From Rostrohypoxylon terebratum (lineage: Eukaryota > Ascomycota > Sordariomycetes > Xylariales > Hypoxylaceae): a stretch of DNA of 64,000 nt. Position numbers and translations under genes: made by a program. The DNA lies in contig MU385867.1 of NCBI GenBank assembly GCA_022497145.1, positions 1 to 64,000 of the forward strand, read 5' to 3'. Shown here piece after piece: positions 36,315 through 48,135 of the stretch. Below the pieces are notes generated by a model. It had not been told where the DNA came from and made no database searches. It saw only the letters and a list, made by a program, of their open reading frames with translations. Positions within the stretch are counted from its first letter, which is position 1, and every line of letters starts with the position of its first letter.

Positions 36315-38198
36315 ATGGATAGCGATAGTGAAGATAACGTCGAACTCTCAAGTGGCGTCAGCCACGTGGGGGGTAATGATGGTGTCCTTCCGAGTGAGCT
36401 TACCCGATCGCAAGCCCTGAACCTTTATGTCAGCCATGCGTTCTCTACCTGGAATGCTCGTGGATATGAGTTTGCCACGGTATGTTTTACGACCCGAGGA
36501 AAAGCACAGATAGTACTTATTTAGCTTATCATGTAACAACCTTGGAAGATTCTCTTCACCGCGGCGGCATATCCAGATACCCTCGTAGCAGCTGCACTCC
36601 GGCAAGCCTTACCCTCCACCCCCTGTGCCCCTTTCCCTTTGTTAGAACATCCCGGAGATAGTTACCTAAGGTATTAATATAAAGATTTGTAGCATGATCA
36701 TAATATACTTTTCCATGATTCTTTTTTCCACTTCGGTCGGACACTGGGTCCAAAACTCACCTAACAGGCTTCGCACTCTACTCTCAACTATTATATGCAA
36801 TCGAGGATCCGTTATCATCGGCTCATTCTTCTGGGTCTTGATACTAAGCCAGGAGGATCTAGTTGGACATGAGGCTATATTCATATTACCTAAGAATACC
36901 TTGCTCAAAGGCCTTGGTTTCGCTATCGCTGTAACATTCGGTATCATCGAGCGCTTGAGCTCTTCCGGCAATCTCATCTCGATGGAACGAGATTGGGTCG
37001 TTACCGTGGCCGCCCCCGCCGGCAGGCCATATGACCTAACCCATCTTAATGCAGTCATGCGACGGATCGATCTTGTCTGCAAGTTGATCTCCCCCATCCT
37101 CATCGCCGCCGTCATCTCAGCCCTTGGCTCAATCCGACTGGGTATTGTATTTACTGGCTTGACGAGCCTAGTATGCATCCCAATTGAGATATTTTCTGCT
37201 AAGAGGGCTTGGAATAGTAGCCCCTTACTGCAGACGCGACGTATGCCTCCACCACAACCGACGACGTCACAAACATCATCGAGGTCATGGCTAGCTAAGA
37301 CCCGACAGTACCTCCATGGCTTCGAGCTGTACTTTAGCACCACCGTCTGGGTTCCATCGGTGGCATTGGCGCTTCTGCATTTCAACATGTTAACCTGGCG
37401 CGCGACTTTCATCACCTATCTGATTAATGCAGGGTACTCGCTGAATATTATCACAACTGCTCGAGCCATAGGCTCCTTATTCGAAATTACTAGTACGGTC
37501 ATTACACCTCGTGGTATCGAGTACATGGGCAAAGCCTATCACCACAAGGGCTCTTCGCCGGTGGACGAAGATGACGAAGCGGGAGTCGGCTTGATTGATA
37601 GCGACCCTAGGGGTAACCGAGACGTCGAAACACTGATCGGTCTGCAGCGATTTGGTCTCTGGGGTATGAGTTGGCAGCTAATCAACACAGTAGGGAACAA
37701 TGCTATTCTACAACACATGCCAGTGCGAGCACTGATGAAAAACAGTTTCCTGTAGTTGTTGCACTGTGGGCAATTTCAGCACAGAGAGATGGAACAGAGG
37801 GCTTGCTCGCAGTTTCTCGAAGAATTGTATACCAGCAGGCTTCGCCCAGTGTTGGTTGGAGCATCGTCTTATTTTCTTTCCTGGCGTTTTCGAGACTTGG
37901 AGTATGGGTCTTCGACCTAACAACCCAACAGCTGACACAAACACTTATCCCACAACACCAACGGTCGAGCTTTGCAGGGACAGAGAGTTCCGTTGTGAAC
38001 ATTTTTGAGCTGCTTGGTGCCGGTGCTGCCATTGCCTTCCCACGCACGGAGCAGTACAGGTGGCTAGCCTTGGCCAGCCTTGTGACGGTGATTGTGAGCT
38101 GGATCATGTACGCTTTTTGGGTGCGGCAACAAAGAGGCCACCTGGTCCATTGGGAGAAACTCGTCCGAGGGTTCTGTTCGACCGCAAGGAAGTGGTAG
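36315..38198 (+). CDS. Ferroportin-family (SLC40) metal transporter
   Basis: Four exons (36315-36479, 36549-36601, 36693-37689, 37746-38198) close in frame to 555 residues. Conserved blocks are LYVSHAFSTWNARGYEFAT, VGHWVQNSPNRLRTLLSTI, CNRGSVIIGSFFW, a TARAIGSLFEI segment, FGLWGMSWQLIN, LGVWVFDLTTQQLTQ and GTESSVVNIFELLG, the hallmarks of the SLC40 major-facilitator family. About 10-12 hydrophobic segments are present. Animal ferroportin exports Fe2+; fungal members are little studied, so substrate and membrane are inferred. The second intron must begin GCAAGC rather than GT to keep the first external membrane block in frame, and the third has a weak GTAGGG donor. Without those splices the gene would look broken into three pieces. 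A long antisense frame (36666-37415) is a shadow. Confidence 0.82.
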
Positions 38199-38790
38199 CA
38201 TGATAGCATTCAAACACTCAAGAGTAACCGCACATAGCGTTCTCTTAGATACCTAATATCGGGGGCAAAATATTGGATGAACGCGCGCTCCATGATTGTA
38301 TAAGTCAAATGGTCATAAGAAGGGACGGAAAACTCAATGACAGTGCAAATTGTCACGAAGTTATCACTGGCTGGATATTCTATATGGAAAGCGTCTCATA
38401 CTGAGTAACTGGGTACATACACGTAGAAAGCATGGACGCGTTCTTCATCCCATGATAATGATCCCACTCGATTAAAATTCTTCTTGTTCTTTAAAAAGCT
38501 CAAATTCCTCCCCAGAGAAAATCTTTTCACTCCTCTCCTTCCATTAATTCTAACATTTCCTAACATTTTTCACGGTCTAACTACACTGTCTTGCTTAGAA
38601 GTAAGCGTTCCAAGTATTTTTATATTTGGCAAACACCGCTAAGCCAACTAATACCCTCCATCATTCTCAATCCATCTCACCTGATTTGAGTATTCTCGAC
38701 AGTGACAGCGAAGTCCTCGCTGTCAAAGTACTCTATATACCCAATCTTTACCCGTATCGGTCAGACATCATCACCCTATCAGCACTCAAT
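38199..38790. other. Intergenic region
   Basis: A 592 bp stretch between the transporter gene and the next gene. An open frame continues upstream of 38,791 back to about 38,626 but lacks an ATG, so it is treated as leader sequence. CT-rich and CTAACATTTCCTAACATT repeats at about 38550-38570 suit a promoter or leader. Confidence 0.45.
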
Positions 38791-39477
38791 ATGTCGAATT
38801 CTCCGACATCGTCTTTTCGACAGGATACCCCGTCTCGAATAAGCAAAAGCCCACCGAAGAAATCTTCTTATAGCCCAGTCTGCTGTGAACCCAAACGAGA
38901 AGAAGATTACAGTAGGGTCTCACACATAGGTCGACGTCCGCCGAGTAACGAGACTGGCTGCTTAACTAGACCGCCAACCCTCGACTCTCCGATTCCAAGA
39001 CCGAAGAGTGCACCGGGAGTTCTACCCGATGCCAGGGGAAGTGTCGCCTCCAGCCCGGCCATTCCTCTCCCAACATCATACCTCTTACGGCGCTCCAAGA
39101 GTTTGACTTGCTATCCATGCATGGAGCAACAGCAGGTACAAGGTCACTCACGGACGCTGCTACCGAAATTAAAGAGTACCGTCGAGGCGGCAGAGGACTT
39201 CCGCTTTGAAGACGAGGACAACAAGTGGGTGGACGTCGACGGACAAGACGAGGGGTGGTTTATAGTAAACGAACCTGTGGATTACTTCGACATGGATAAG
39301 GCTTTAGACGAGCCAATCGTAAAGTCGATATCGATCACAATAGATAACGAGGCTAATGCCGAGCAGTCTAACCTGTGCTTAAGGGTACACCCTCTATTCA
39401 AAGCTCGCTATGGGGACGATCCCGACTGGGGCTCGATGGCCGAGCTGGATGAATATCAACGACGCTCTCGAGTATAG
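38791..39477 (+). CDS. Hypothetical protein, disordered with acidic C-terminal module
   Basis: A single exon from the first ATG encodes 228 residues. The N-terminal 110 residues are Ser/Pro-rich and basic (SRISKSPPKKSSYSP, RPKSAPGVLPDARGS). A short RRSKSLTCYPCMEQQQ segment is followed by an acidic, aromatic block, FEDEDNKWVDVDGQDEGW and NEPVDYFDMDKALDEP, then LRVHPLFKARYGDDPDWGS. No signal peptide, membrane helix or known domain is seen. The composition is coding-like and the frame also continues upstream without ATG, so an undetected 5' exon is possible. I recognise no family. Confidence 0.55.
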   Translation: MSNSPTSSFRQDTPSRISKSPPKKSSYSPVCCEPKREEDYSRVSHIGRRPPSNETGCLTRPPTLDSPIPRPKSAPGVLPDARGSVASSPAIPLPTSYLLRRSKSLTCYPCMEQQQVQGHSRTLLPKLKSTVEAAEDFRFEDEDNKWVDVDGQDEGWFIVNEPVDYFDMDKALDEPIVKSISITIDNEANAEQSNLCLRVHPLFKARYGDDPDWGSMAELDEYQRRSRV

Positions 39478-40877
39478 GGCGACTAGCTTACGCCCGCAGA
39501 GGTCAATGTAGGCGAGAAGACAGCAAATATACCAAAGCGTCGGACTAGGAAGTAACCGCAGATCTACCCAGCAGAGGTCATTTTTCCCAATACAGGATAT
39601 CCGTTATGGTTGACAGAAAAGAAACTGCCGGCAAAGATAATACGAGTTCTTAATATGAAGCATCGACGCCGACGTTTTGCGGGGAGGCCATTTTACTCTT
39701 GCTACTCATGACGAATATGACAAAAGCTAATCCCGTGGTTTAGTTTTATAGCGAGCTCGAAAATAGGTACCGTCTTTTCCAGGGTAGTTCGAGTAATACA
39801 AGAAGTTCAAGCAAGAGGAGAGAAAGAGAAAGAGAGCAGTCTTGAGAGGAGAGAATGCTCTTAGGAGGTCCGTTATGGAGGATCTGGCCTCTCTTCTCAT
39901 GTACTTATATATATACAAAGCCTCTTCGAGCAAACAAGCTATACCCTCAGATCACTGGGAGCTGGCTTCTCGGTATCGTGTCCGGTGCGATGCCACTAGC
40001 CATGCATTCATCTCCTAATGTAAACAAGAACATGAGTTTCTCGCCTATTACAGGACCCTCTAGTAATGTTACGTAGCCAACTCTAGATTTTGCAACATCG
40101 GTGTTGTGTGAAATGTAGCAAATTATGCCATACAAACCACACCAACGCTGGCTCCGGGCAAACGCCTTATATGTGTCAGGGTCACGTAATATACACCTGT
40201 CAATGACAACACCTCCGTCTGTAACGTTTGAGAAATGCCCTGAAGAACGTCGTTCTTTACGACATAGCAGTGATAATATTAAGTCACGTTTGGAAGGAGG
40301 TCGTCTATCTACAAGGTCCTGTGCATCTAATATGTGTCACAGGGTCACCTTTTGAATAAATAAACAGATATTATTCATCTTATAACACGGCATCTATTTG
40401 CTTCAATGCATTGAGAATTGTAAGAATTGGTTTCTACGCAGAAATTAGATGTGATTGCACGTCCCAAAATAGTGGCAGTATGAATGAAGCATCATTCATA
40501 CCATTCATACTAATGACTGCTGAATGTAGATAATATGATGGTTATTGTTGTGACTTTGCCAAACTAGCTCTATTTCCTGCATTACTCTGTCTTCAAAATC
40601 CAGTCCCTAACTCAAGATGCAAATTTCACATAGAGCATTTCGAATCCCTCACCCTACTGACTCCTTTCCTGATCCCTTCGTCACCTTATTCCATCACGTC
40701 GCTGCATAGCCATCGACGTGTGAGAGGATGCCAAAGACTATATGTGCATTACCAACCGACCATCTTTGCATTCTCTTTCCCATATCTTTACGGTAACAGT
40801 TGCTAGTCGCCGAGATTCAGATCTCGAAATAGCGTTACCCATCGTCAACAGCGACTACTATCCAACAAACAACAACC
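39478..40877. other. 1.4 kb intergenic region
   Basis: No gene is supported. It includes CATTCATACCATTCATAC direct repeats (about 40493-40510), a GTGTCAGGGTCACG/GTGTCACAGGGTCACC pair (about 40173 and 40335), and the pyrimidine-rich, exon-like leader of the next gene (40580-40877). Confidence 0.45.
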
Positions 40878-41369
40878 ATGTCTACCGCTGGGAACGAAGG
40901 TGCCGCCGGCCCCAATGCCAACGATGCGCAATCGCACCACAGTAGCCACTCACGCGCACCCACCCACCGCAGCCACCACAAGCCCTCCTCAGAAGCCGAA
41001 GCCCGGGTCCCCTTCTTCTTGTGGTGGGTAGTCGGCGGAAAAGGGCGGCCGCCCACGATGTCGAACCTGCTGCGGATGGCGCACGAGCGCAACGAGGTAA
41101 CCCGGAAGGCCAAGGCCCGCGCCGAGGCGCGCAAGAAGGCGCAAGCCGAGCGCACCAAGTACCTCCAGGATTGGGACAAGCAGTGGGGCGACGGCGGCCT
41201 GATGGCCCTGGTGTTCGGGAGCAAGCCGCCCGAGAAACGGCTGAGGATAAAGGAGAAACCTCGAACCGAGCGAGTAAGCTGATATATAAAACCTGTACAT
41301 TGGCGGATGTGTTGGCAGATAACCGTTGCGGAAGATGTCCCCGTTCTGGTCTTGATGGATACTATGTAG
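40878..41369 (+). CDS. Small basic hypothetical protein, probably spliced
   Basis: The start is a good AACAACCATG. The first exon (40878-41273) has strongly GC-biased third positions unlike its neighbours. If the GTAAGC at 41274 is used with the acceptor at 41318 (TTGGCAG, 45 nt intron), the second exon (41319-41369) gives 148 residues ending ITVAEDVPVLVLMDTM. Without splicing it stops after 134 residues, at 41282. The N-terminus is His/Ser-rich. The middle carries ARVPFFLWWVVGGKGRP, then an Ala/Arg/Lys helix (EVTRKAKARAEARKKAQAER) and LMALVFGSKPPEKRL. The helix could be a short coiled coil. Function is unknown. The hydrophobic end produced by splicing looks more like protein than the unspliced tail, so I prefer the spliced form. 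Confidence 0.6.
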
Positions 41370-42388
41370 TTAAATCGCTCGTGTGATATGTCGATGTTCT
41401 GATACATACCCAATGCTGGTACTTACCAATAATATTGAATCACTTGGATCGACAATCATAAGTTGATACAAGTCTGTTATGTTACTATTAAGTACCTAAA
41501 AGTGACATCAAACAAGGATCTGGCGTATTTCATCAGGGAAACGGCTGGTAGAAGGGTTGAGCAGCTAAGCAGTCAGTTAGGGGAATGTCCGGGCGAGACG
41601 GGTGAGACCTGAGTGGCGTCTCATCAGCGAGCTCTCACCCGAACGACATTGCAGCGCTTTCAGACAACATCAATAGGACCAATTAAAAACATATAAATCA
41701 GGATTAATGCAATGCGAGTTTATTGCCCACCCCCCGTCCGTTGTGCCCCTGTTATGACCGACATTTTAATATGTACAATATTGTAGCCTTCCGTGGCCAC
41801 AACGCCCCTAAGAGCTAACTCCTAATATCTATTCTCCGAAACCTTGCACGAAAGACAAGCAAAGGTAAGGAAGGCAAGCATCGCAATGATCAAGTTGACG
41901 TCAGATTGCGAGCGAAGCTGAGTAGAACTAGGAAAACTAACGTCGGTTTTGGGGAGTATCGTAGTAAGAAAAAGGTAAGAAAAGCCACCAGCTCCACCTG
42001 CCATTATCCATATACCGTGGCGTCACGTACCGGCACACAGCAAGGGAAATGCGGAGGCAAATGGAGATGCAATCATCGTAGCTGCGGGCTACGGGTAGTT
42101 CGGGGTCCAGTTTGGTGAAATGTATCCTTGCATAACCGGCAAGTCAACAATTATTCGTAGGCGCCGAAGGCCGACCGTCCGAACTGAAAAAGGTTTCACG
42201 GCGCCGTCAACATGATCCGGTTGAAGAGATTATGAAAGTCGTAGGCTGAGGCGGTCGCGTAAGGTATCGTAATGCCATCATCCAATGAGACCTTGGGTAT
42301 CCTGACACCGACCAAGGCCCCCAACGTCGGAATATCATTATGATGTAAAGGTGGAAGAATGAGGATGAAGGGCGAGAGTGATCATTTA
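41370..42388. other. Intergenic region between convergent genes
   Basis: One kb without a supported gene. A 60-codon minus-strand frame (42004-41822) has one hydrophobic stretch (VNLIIAMLAFLTFACL) but no other support. Most of it is probably 3' untranslated sequence. Confidence 0.45.
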
Positions 42389-44112
42389 CTAATAATCCAA
42401 TGCCGCCAAATCGTCCACCGACTCCTTAGTATCGGTGATACCGAAGATGGGGGCATTTTTCTTAGCCCACTGGCGGGTGATGAGAGAAGCTATAATGCAT
42501 CATTAGTATACAAACGAAAACAGCAATATTAAGCGCGGGTCGAATTACCTTTCATGAACTTCTTACTGGCATACTTCTTGTAAAACGCCTCATGGCAGAT
42601 GGGGCGAGCCAAGTAATCAACCATAAGCTCGAACACGGGCTCGATCTCTTCTTCCGTGTATCCGGCGTAGAATGCAATGGTCGGGTCCTAGGGACAAGTT
42701 AGAATGATATTCGCGAAAAAAAAAGTGGCTGAAGCACTCACCCAGTCACCACGATCAAGGATCATGCGTGCAAGATACATCGACGCAGCAGCAACGTGGC
42801 TGGGGCGGTAAGCCAAGAAACGGTGATCGACAATACTGATCTCCATGAGGAACTTTCCGATAGTTCGAGACTGGATATCGTAATCATCTGCCTTAGAGAT
42901 GCGTCGAAGGAAGTTCATTGGGTTGGGGTAGCTGAGATCGTAGTTCAAGGTTTCCAGAATAAAGCGCTCAGCACTGAGGATCTCGGCGTCACTAAAGCCG
43001 TCGTCGGATACCATCCTATAGTTACTAACATGGGGCGATAAGACCTCCTCGTACTTGGCAGCGATAAACATAGCGGTAATTCCAACAAGTTGTACGCGGT
43101 CAAGCTGCACAACCTTCTGAGAAAGAAAACGATCAATGATGTTGGTTGCGAGAAACAATGTCTCAGGAAGAAGGTGGAACCTCGTATGGACCTCAATCAT
43201 CCAGTCGACAAGAATACTTCGCGTCTTCCACTCCAACTCGTCTTGGTGTATCATGTACTGAGGATTCGGAACCGACTTGCACTCTAAGTCGCGGAGGTAA
43301 TCGAAGATCTCGTGAGCGTATTCGGCAACCATCAAAGGGTCCTCGAGACCCTCCTCTTCTAAGTCTTTGACACCGGGCGGCAGTACTAGACCAACCTCCT
43401 GAGGTGCGGCAGCCTCCTTACGAGATGCCTTCTCTTGTACGGGCTCTAGCTTCTCTGCCTTCTCAACCTTGGGCTCTGCTCGTTCCTGCTTCTCAACAGT
43501 ATGAGCCTTCTTGCGGACGGGCTCCTCTGTAAGGATATCTTGCTTGATCGACGTCGAAGTTACCTTTCGCTTATGAGATCCAATGGCGCCCGAGCCAGAA
43601 CCTGCTCGCTTTACTTCCGTCTTCTTCGTCTCCTTAGTAGCTAAGGCTGCTCGCGTCGTAGTAGTACGAGCCTGGCTCTTCTGAACACCAGTAGGTTGTG
43701 CGGCCTTGGAAACTAGGCCAACCTTGCCTCCACCAAGAGGCTTCTTGCCCTCGACTGCTTCGCCTTTTCCAACATTACTGACGTCGCCTAGGGCAGCACG
43801 CTTTCGTTGAGCGGCAGGGTTCGCGTTGACTGCTGACTTCTTGGACTGAAGGGGTTGCTTAGAGGGTTGAGAAGTGACATCGACATCAAGTGCCGCGGCC
43901 TTAGCACGCGTCATACGCGTAGAATTCTCGTCATTCTCGTTGGACGAGACGACGCGTCGTGCGGTACGTCCCTATGATACTGAATCAGGCATTGTTCAAA
44001 CAACACAGCATATATAATAACGGAAATGTAACGAGCAAAGCTATAGCTACAGATTGTAGCTACAATTGAAGAATAGTTAGTCTATGGAGCGAATTGAACC
44101 TACTGGAGGCAT
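42389..44112 (-). CDS. G2/mitotic B-type cyclin
   Basis: Four exons (44112-44104, 43971-42742, 42687-42549, 42489-42389) close to 492 residues. Exon 1 holds only MPP before a 132 nt intron, which splices to GRTARRVVSSNENDEN. A destruction box RAALGDVSN (R61, L64) near the N-terminus marks it for APC/C-driven ubiquitination. The two cyclin folds span about residues 230-470, with EWKTRSILVDWMIEVHTRFH, LFLATNIIDRFLS and FIAAKYEEVLSPHV as the Cdk-binding first box. It activates Cdk1 for mitotic entry. The second box includes MNFLRRISKADDYD, and the protein ends DDLAALDY. The basic, Ala-rich linker between the degron and the boxes is typical. It is a B-type cyclin like Aspergillus NIME or yeast Clb; the exact class is not resolved. 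Confidence 0.93.
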
Positions 44113-46114
44113 TGTGTGTGATGATTATATCCCTCGGGAAGACCGATTGAACCTCGATAAGGGTACTAGAAATGACGAGACAATGTTAGCATTGACGCGG
44201 ACGTGTCATAGATTTATATACGTGTAACGATGGCAACGCCGAAGACTCAACCGCAAACTCGTGTGATAGTAGTCGCGGGTTGGGATGAAGATAGAAGAAG
44301 CGGTATGTGTTGTGACTCGAATATGAATCAAGAGAAAAACACACTTAATAGTTTGGTTCACTGAACCGTAAACACAGGTAACTCAATCAACAATCTCCGC
44401 TCAACATCAGATGTTGACTCGTCCGAAAGCGAGAGTATGCAACAAATCTTTATAGCAAGACGTGATGCAACAGCAAATGCGAATGCGAGTGTGAGTGTGA
44501 ATGTGGACGCGGAAGATGATGTATGATGATTGTACGGTGTAATGAGTATTAATCGCAAGAGAGTAAGATTAAGTAGTGGATGTGGATGAGAAGAAGAGAA
44601 GAATGGGAAAGTGTGGGAAGTAGTGGGAAGTAGTGGGAGAAAGTAAGGTTGGTGATTTGTTTATGGTGGAAGTGGTAGGAGAATTATGATGTTTTTGAGG
44701 AGTGAAAGCCAATGTTTTGGCTTTTGCTAATTGGGGTTGAGAGTAAAAAGGCGTGGTGGAGTAATAGTGCAGGTGTAAGGATTAGTAGGTAGTAAGGACT
44801 GCAAGTACGGTAGGCAAGGTACCTTTTTCTTACCTTTACGTGACCCTAGGGATGTTTGTATGCGTAACACTGCAGGAGCGGTACACGGTTGCTTAGCGCG
44901 ATTTGGGCTATGTCGAGGTACAAGGTGGACTTGGCCCTAGCGCAAAGCTGCTCAGCGTGGTCTCTCGGTCACCACCAAGCTTTGTCAACGCCTGTAGGTA
45001 CGGTGCAAATTGCGTAAAGTACGCTACTGTGACTATGTACAGTACTTGGTGCTACTGAAAGGATCCGAGTACCCACACCGCGGCACGCGATTTGGTGCAA
45101 AGCCCGCCAGACGTCAGTCAAATAGACAGAGGGAAAATTGATATTGAAGAGGCTATTGTTCTTCAAGTGAGACTTGGTTAATATGACTGGAAGGGAGGGA
45201 GGAGAAACTAGATAGAGGGTGTCAAGAGGAGAGTTCCCGCATCAGCGATATCTGATTGATAGCACGGCAAAAGAGAGAGGTTGTACGGTTTTGATGTTGT
45301 AGGTGTGGAAGAGTAGGTGAAGGTTTAAGGTGCCGAGTGGGTTTGTTGTAAGTTGAAAAGAGGTTGGTCGGTCAATGTTGGGTAACAGAACATTAAACTT
45401 AGGGAGTGCACTGTGCTGGAGCTTTTTAGGTATCTACCTCGAATTTGGAAGACGCGATCTGAGGATCCCACACGGTACAGCGGTACAGTTTACTGGGTCC
45501 TGCCTAGTCCTGCCACCAGACAACGGTTGTTGCGGTCCCGCACTTACTCGTTTTTCTCCTCACAAACGTGACTAGCTCCACAGTCCTGCTAAGGTCAACA
45601 GAAGCAACGGCGGGGCAACGGGCTTTTGATTGGGTTGACGCATGACTGCCTGGGAAAGAACCTTCTCTTTAGCCAATCCATTGACGTGATTCCGCGTTCG
45701 CGCTAGCATGTGGCTGAATTATCCAATCACTTGTCAGGGTGAACCTTTCCACTGTTCAGCCGCATTTTCTGACTAATGACATGATCTATTGTTAGGTACA
45801 ATAGTACTTCGTAAGGTTCTTTCTGCTTTTTTTCTTTCTTTCCATGGGAAAAGTTCGGCAAACCACCAGACCGACTAATCCACCGAACTGCCCCGACTGC
45901 CCCGGCTGCCCCGACTAATAATGCCAAGCCTTTAATAATCCCTGTTCTTTTTGGCATCGGAAGAACTTGAATTCCTAAATAGCTTCAATTTCTAAATTTT
46001 GGTCCAAGGCTGGATCGGATCTGCCTTACTCTTCCTTGCCGACTGTGCGCAATTGGCAATCGGCAATTGACAATTGGACTTTTACATGCCACCCGCTGGC
46101 TGCGAAATGATAGG
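44113..46114. other. 2 kb divergent promoter region, cyclin B / uL2m
   Basis: Apart from a doubtful small frame at 45727-45957, no gene is seen. GGAAGTAGTGGGAAGTAGTGGGA tandem repeats lie at 44616-44640 and GCGAATGCGAGTGTGAGTGTGAATG at about 44479-44504. A long 5' leader for the cyclin gene is likely. Confidence 0.5.
45727..45957 (-). CDS. Doubtful small protein with N-terminal hydrophobic segment
   Basis: An ATG-started frame of 76 residues: MPKRTGIIKGLALLVGAAG, one hydrophobic helix, then a Lys-rich segment (HGKKEKKQKEPYE). The hydrophobic part is encoded by a tandem GGGGCAGYC repeat, so its protein-like look may be an accident of the repeat. It starts about 160 bp from the divergent uL2m start. 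I recognise no family. Listed at low confidence. Confidence 0.25.
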   Translation of the reverse strand: MPKRTGIIKGLALLVGAAGAVGAVRWISRSGGLPNFSHGKKEKKQKEPYEVLLYLTIDHVISQKMRLNSGKVHPDK

Positions 46115-47416
46115 ATGATACAGCCGCGGATCCTCTCCCTCACAGCCCGGAGGGTATTGAATTGTCAATGCTCTTCTTCTAGTCTTTCCCTCCGAAGCTA
46201 TGCAACGGTTCGCGAGGCCGTAACCAAACCCGACCCCTCCGTCGATCCTTTAACTTCAAGCTCTAAGTCCGCCAAGGAATATGTACCAGCCCTCTCGAAG
46301 ACGAACAAGGAGACGACGGAAATTCTACGTACCTACAAGCCCAGAACACCTGGTGTACGTCACTTGAGACGGCCTATCAACGACCACTTATGGAAAGGCA
46401 GGCCCTTCCTCCCATTGACCTTCCCAAAGAAGGGCATGGCCAAGGGTGGCCGCAACAACACTGGGCGTGTCACAGTTCGGCATCGTGGCGGAGGTGCAAA
46501 GCGAAGAATAAGAACGGTGGATTTCCACCGTTGGGTACCTGGTCCCCATACTGTCGAGCGAATCGAGTACGACCCGAATCGCAGTGCACATATCGCTTTA
46601 CTCAACGAGGATCTCACCGGCAAGAAAACATACATCATAGCTGCCGAGGGTATGAGAGCTGGAGATGTAGTACAAAGCTATCGGTCTGGTATTCCTCAGG
46701 AGCTTCTCGATAGCATGGGCGGAGTAATCGATCCAGGTATCCTGGCTGCTAGGACAGCACACCGTGGCAATTGCCTACCGCTACATCTCATCCCAGTAGG
46801 AATGCCGGTGTTCAACATTGGCTCTCACCCGAAGGGAAGTGCCGTCTTCTGTCGGAGTGCAGGCACCTTTGGTGTCGTGGAAAGCAAGGACGAAGAAATG
46901 AGAGATGACGGTGTCAAGGTGATGACTGGTAAATTTGTCACCGTCAAGCTGCAGAGCGGAGAAGTTCGGAGAGTCAGCAAAGATGCTTGTGCAACAGTTG
47001 GCGTTGCGAGTAATCCTCACCATCACTACCGGCAACTCGGTAAGGCTGGTAGGAGTCGATGGTTGAACATTAGACCAACAGTACGTGGTGTGGCAATGAA
47101 CAAAGGTATAGTACTAAGAATATTTGACGGAGATGGCAGTACAACGAAAACTAATCCATAATTTCTAGTGGACCATCCTCACGGTGGTGGCCGTGGAAAA
47201 TCAAAGGGTAACCGACATCCAACGAGTCCTTGGGGTACACCGGTACGAGATAACCATTCCCTATTCCCCTGAACGTGACGTGCGCAACCAAGTGCTAATT
47301 TGCAATCTCAGGCCAAAGGCGGTTACAAGACACGCAGGAAGAACAACCCCAACAAATGGGTTGTGGTCCCCAGAGTTCGGAATATGGGCAAGCGAAGAGA
47401 CCAGGGCAAGGAATAA
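46115..47416 (+). CDS. RML2: Mitochondrial large-subunit ribosomal protein uL2m
   Basis: Three exons (46115-47105, 47169-47242, 47312-47416) give 389 residues. The first 35 residues form a mitochondrial targeting presequence (MIQPRILSLTARRVLNCQC, LRSYAT). The L2 oligonucleotide-binding domain includes GRNNTGRVTVRHRGGGAKRR, and the C-terminal L2 domain carries GKAGRSRWLNIRPTVRGVAMN. The splices rebuild VDHPHGGGRGKSKG, which holds the universally conserved histidine region near the peptidyl transferase centre. The protein ends VPRVRNMGKRRDQGKE. It is a core protein of the 54S subunit and is needed for subunit joining and peptide-bond formation. The ATG at 46115 is chosen because it starts the presequence; ATG 46086 lies in another frame. 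Confidence 0.95.
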
Positions 47417-48135
47417 TCTTCTTCAAGTTTGTCCTATACGCTCTACCGATATGTACCATATAGGGTCTTCGCAAACAAGACGAGGCTTATATATCATATG
47501 TACTATACTGAACAAAGCCAGAGCCTTAATTTCCTGCCATGAGTGGTGAAGCATAATAAGTTTAGGTATTGCTTATCCAGGTAAGTCATGCATCTATTAC
47601 ACGTTAGCAAGTGAGCAGTCGTAATATTCCAATCTTGTCATTCGAACAGAGAGCGCCGCTAGTCACGAATTCCATGCGTTAGTCGTTGTTCAAAACATCT
47701 AGCACACTGCTACCCAATTTATATCCATACTTTCCTAACACCCGGGACCCTTCTCATTAATACACAGCTCTAACGACGCGATACGGCGGCAGCTGAAACC
47801 TGCTGAACGTATCGACATTCATACTAAGATCACCAAGCGCGAGCATCTTAACAAGCTAAACAGCTCTTAATAGGTACGGTTAATGCTATACGCAATTACG
47901 ATTTCCCTCACAGGGCTTTTCTGCCTGTTTCTTCCGATCGGATAAATGAGACACCCTAGATTTGCCTATTTCGATCATCTATAGGTACATAATAATTATC
48001 TTTGTTTTGGGTAGCGAGGGATATATACCCTGATTCTATGCCAGCTCCATATGCGGCAGGGAAATCTCGCTCATATGTTCACAAGACTCAGCTCACCCAC
48101 ACCAACCATAGCAAGAAGGTAGAAGGCACTCTCGT
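47417..48135. other. Intergenic region between convergent genes
   Basis: A 719 bp stretch holding the 3' ends of the uL2m and chitin deacetylase genes. No further gene is seen. Confidence 0.5.

Noticed and set aside
36666..37415. 249-codon minus-strand frame
   Set aside because: Antisense to the ferroportin-like exon, which carries the conserved family blocks.
41822..42004. 60-codon minus-strand frame with one hydrophobic stretch
   Set aside because: No family match. It lies between convergent genes where 3' untranslated sequence is expected, and it overlaps another meaningless frame on the plus strand.
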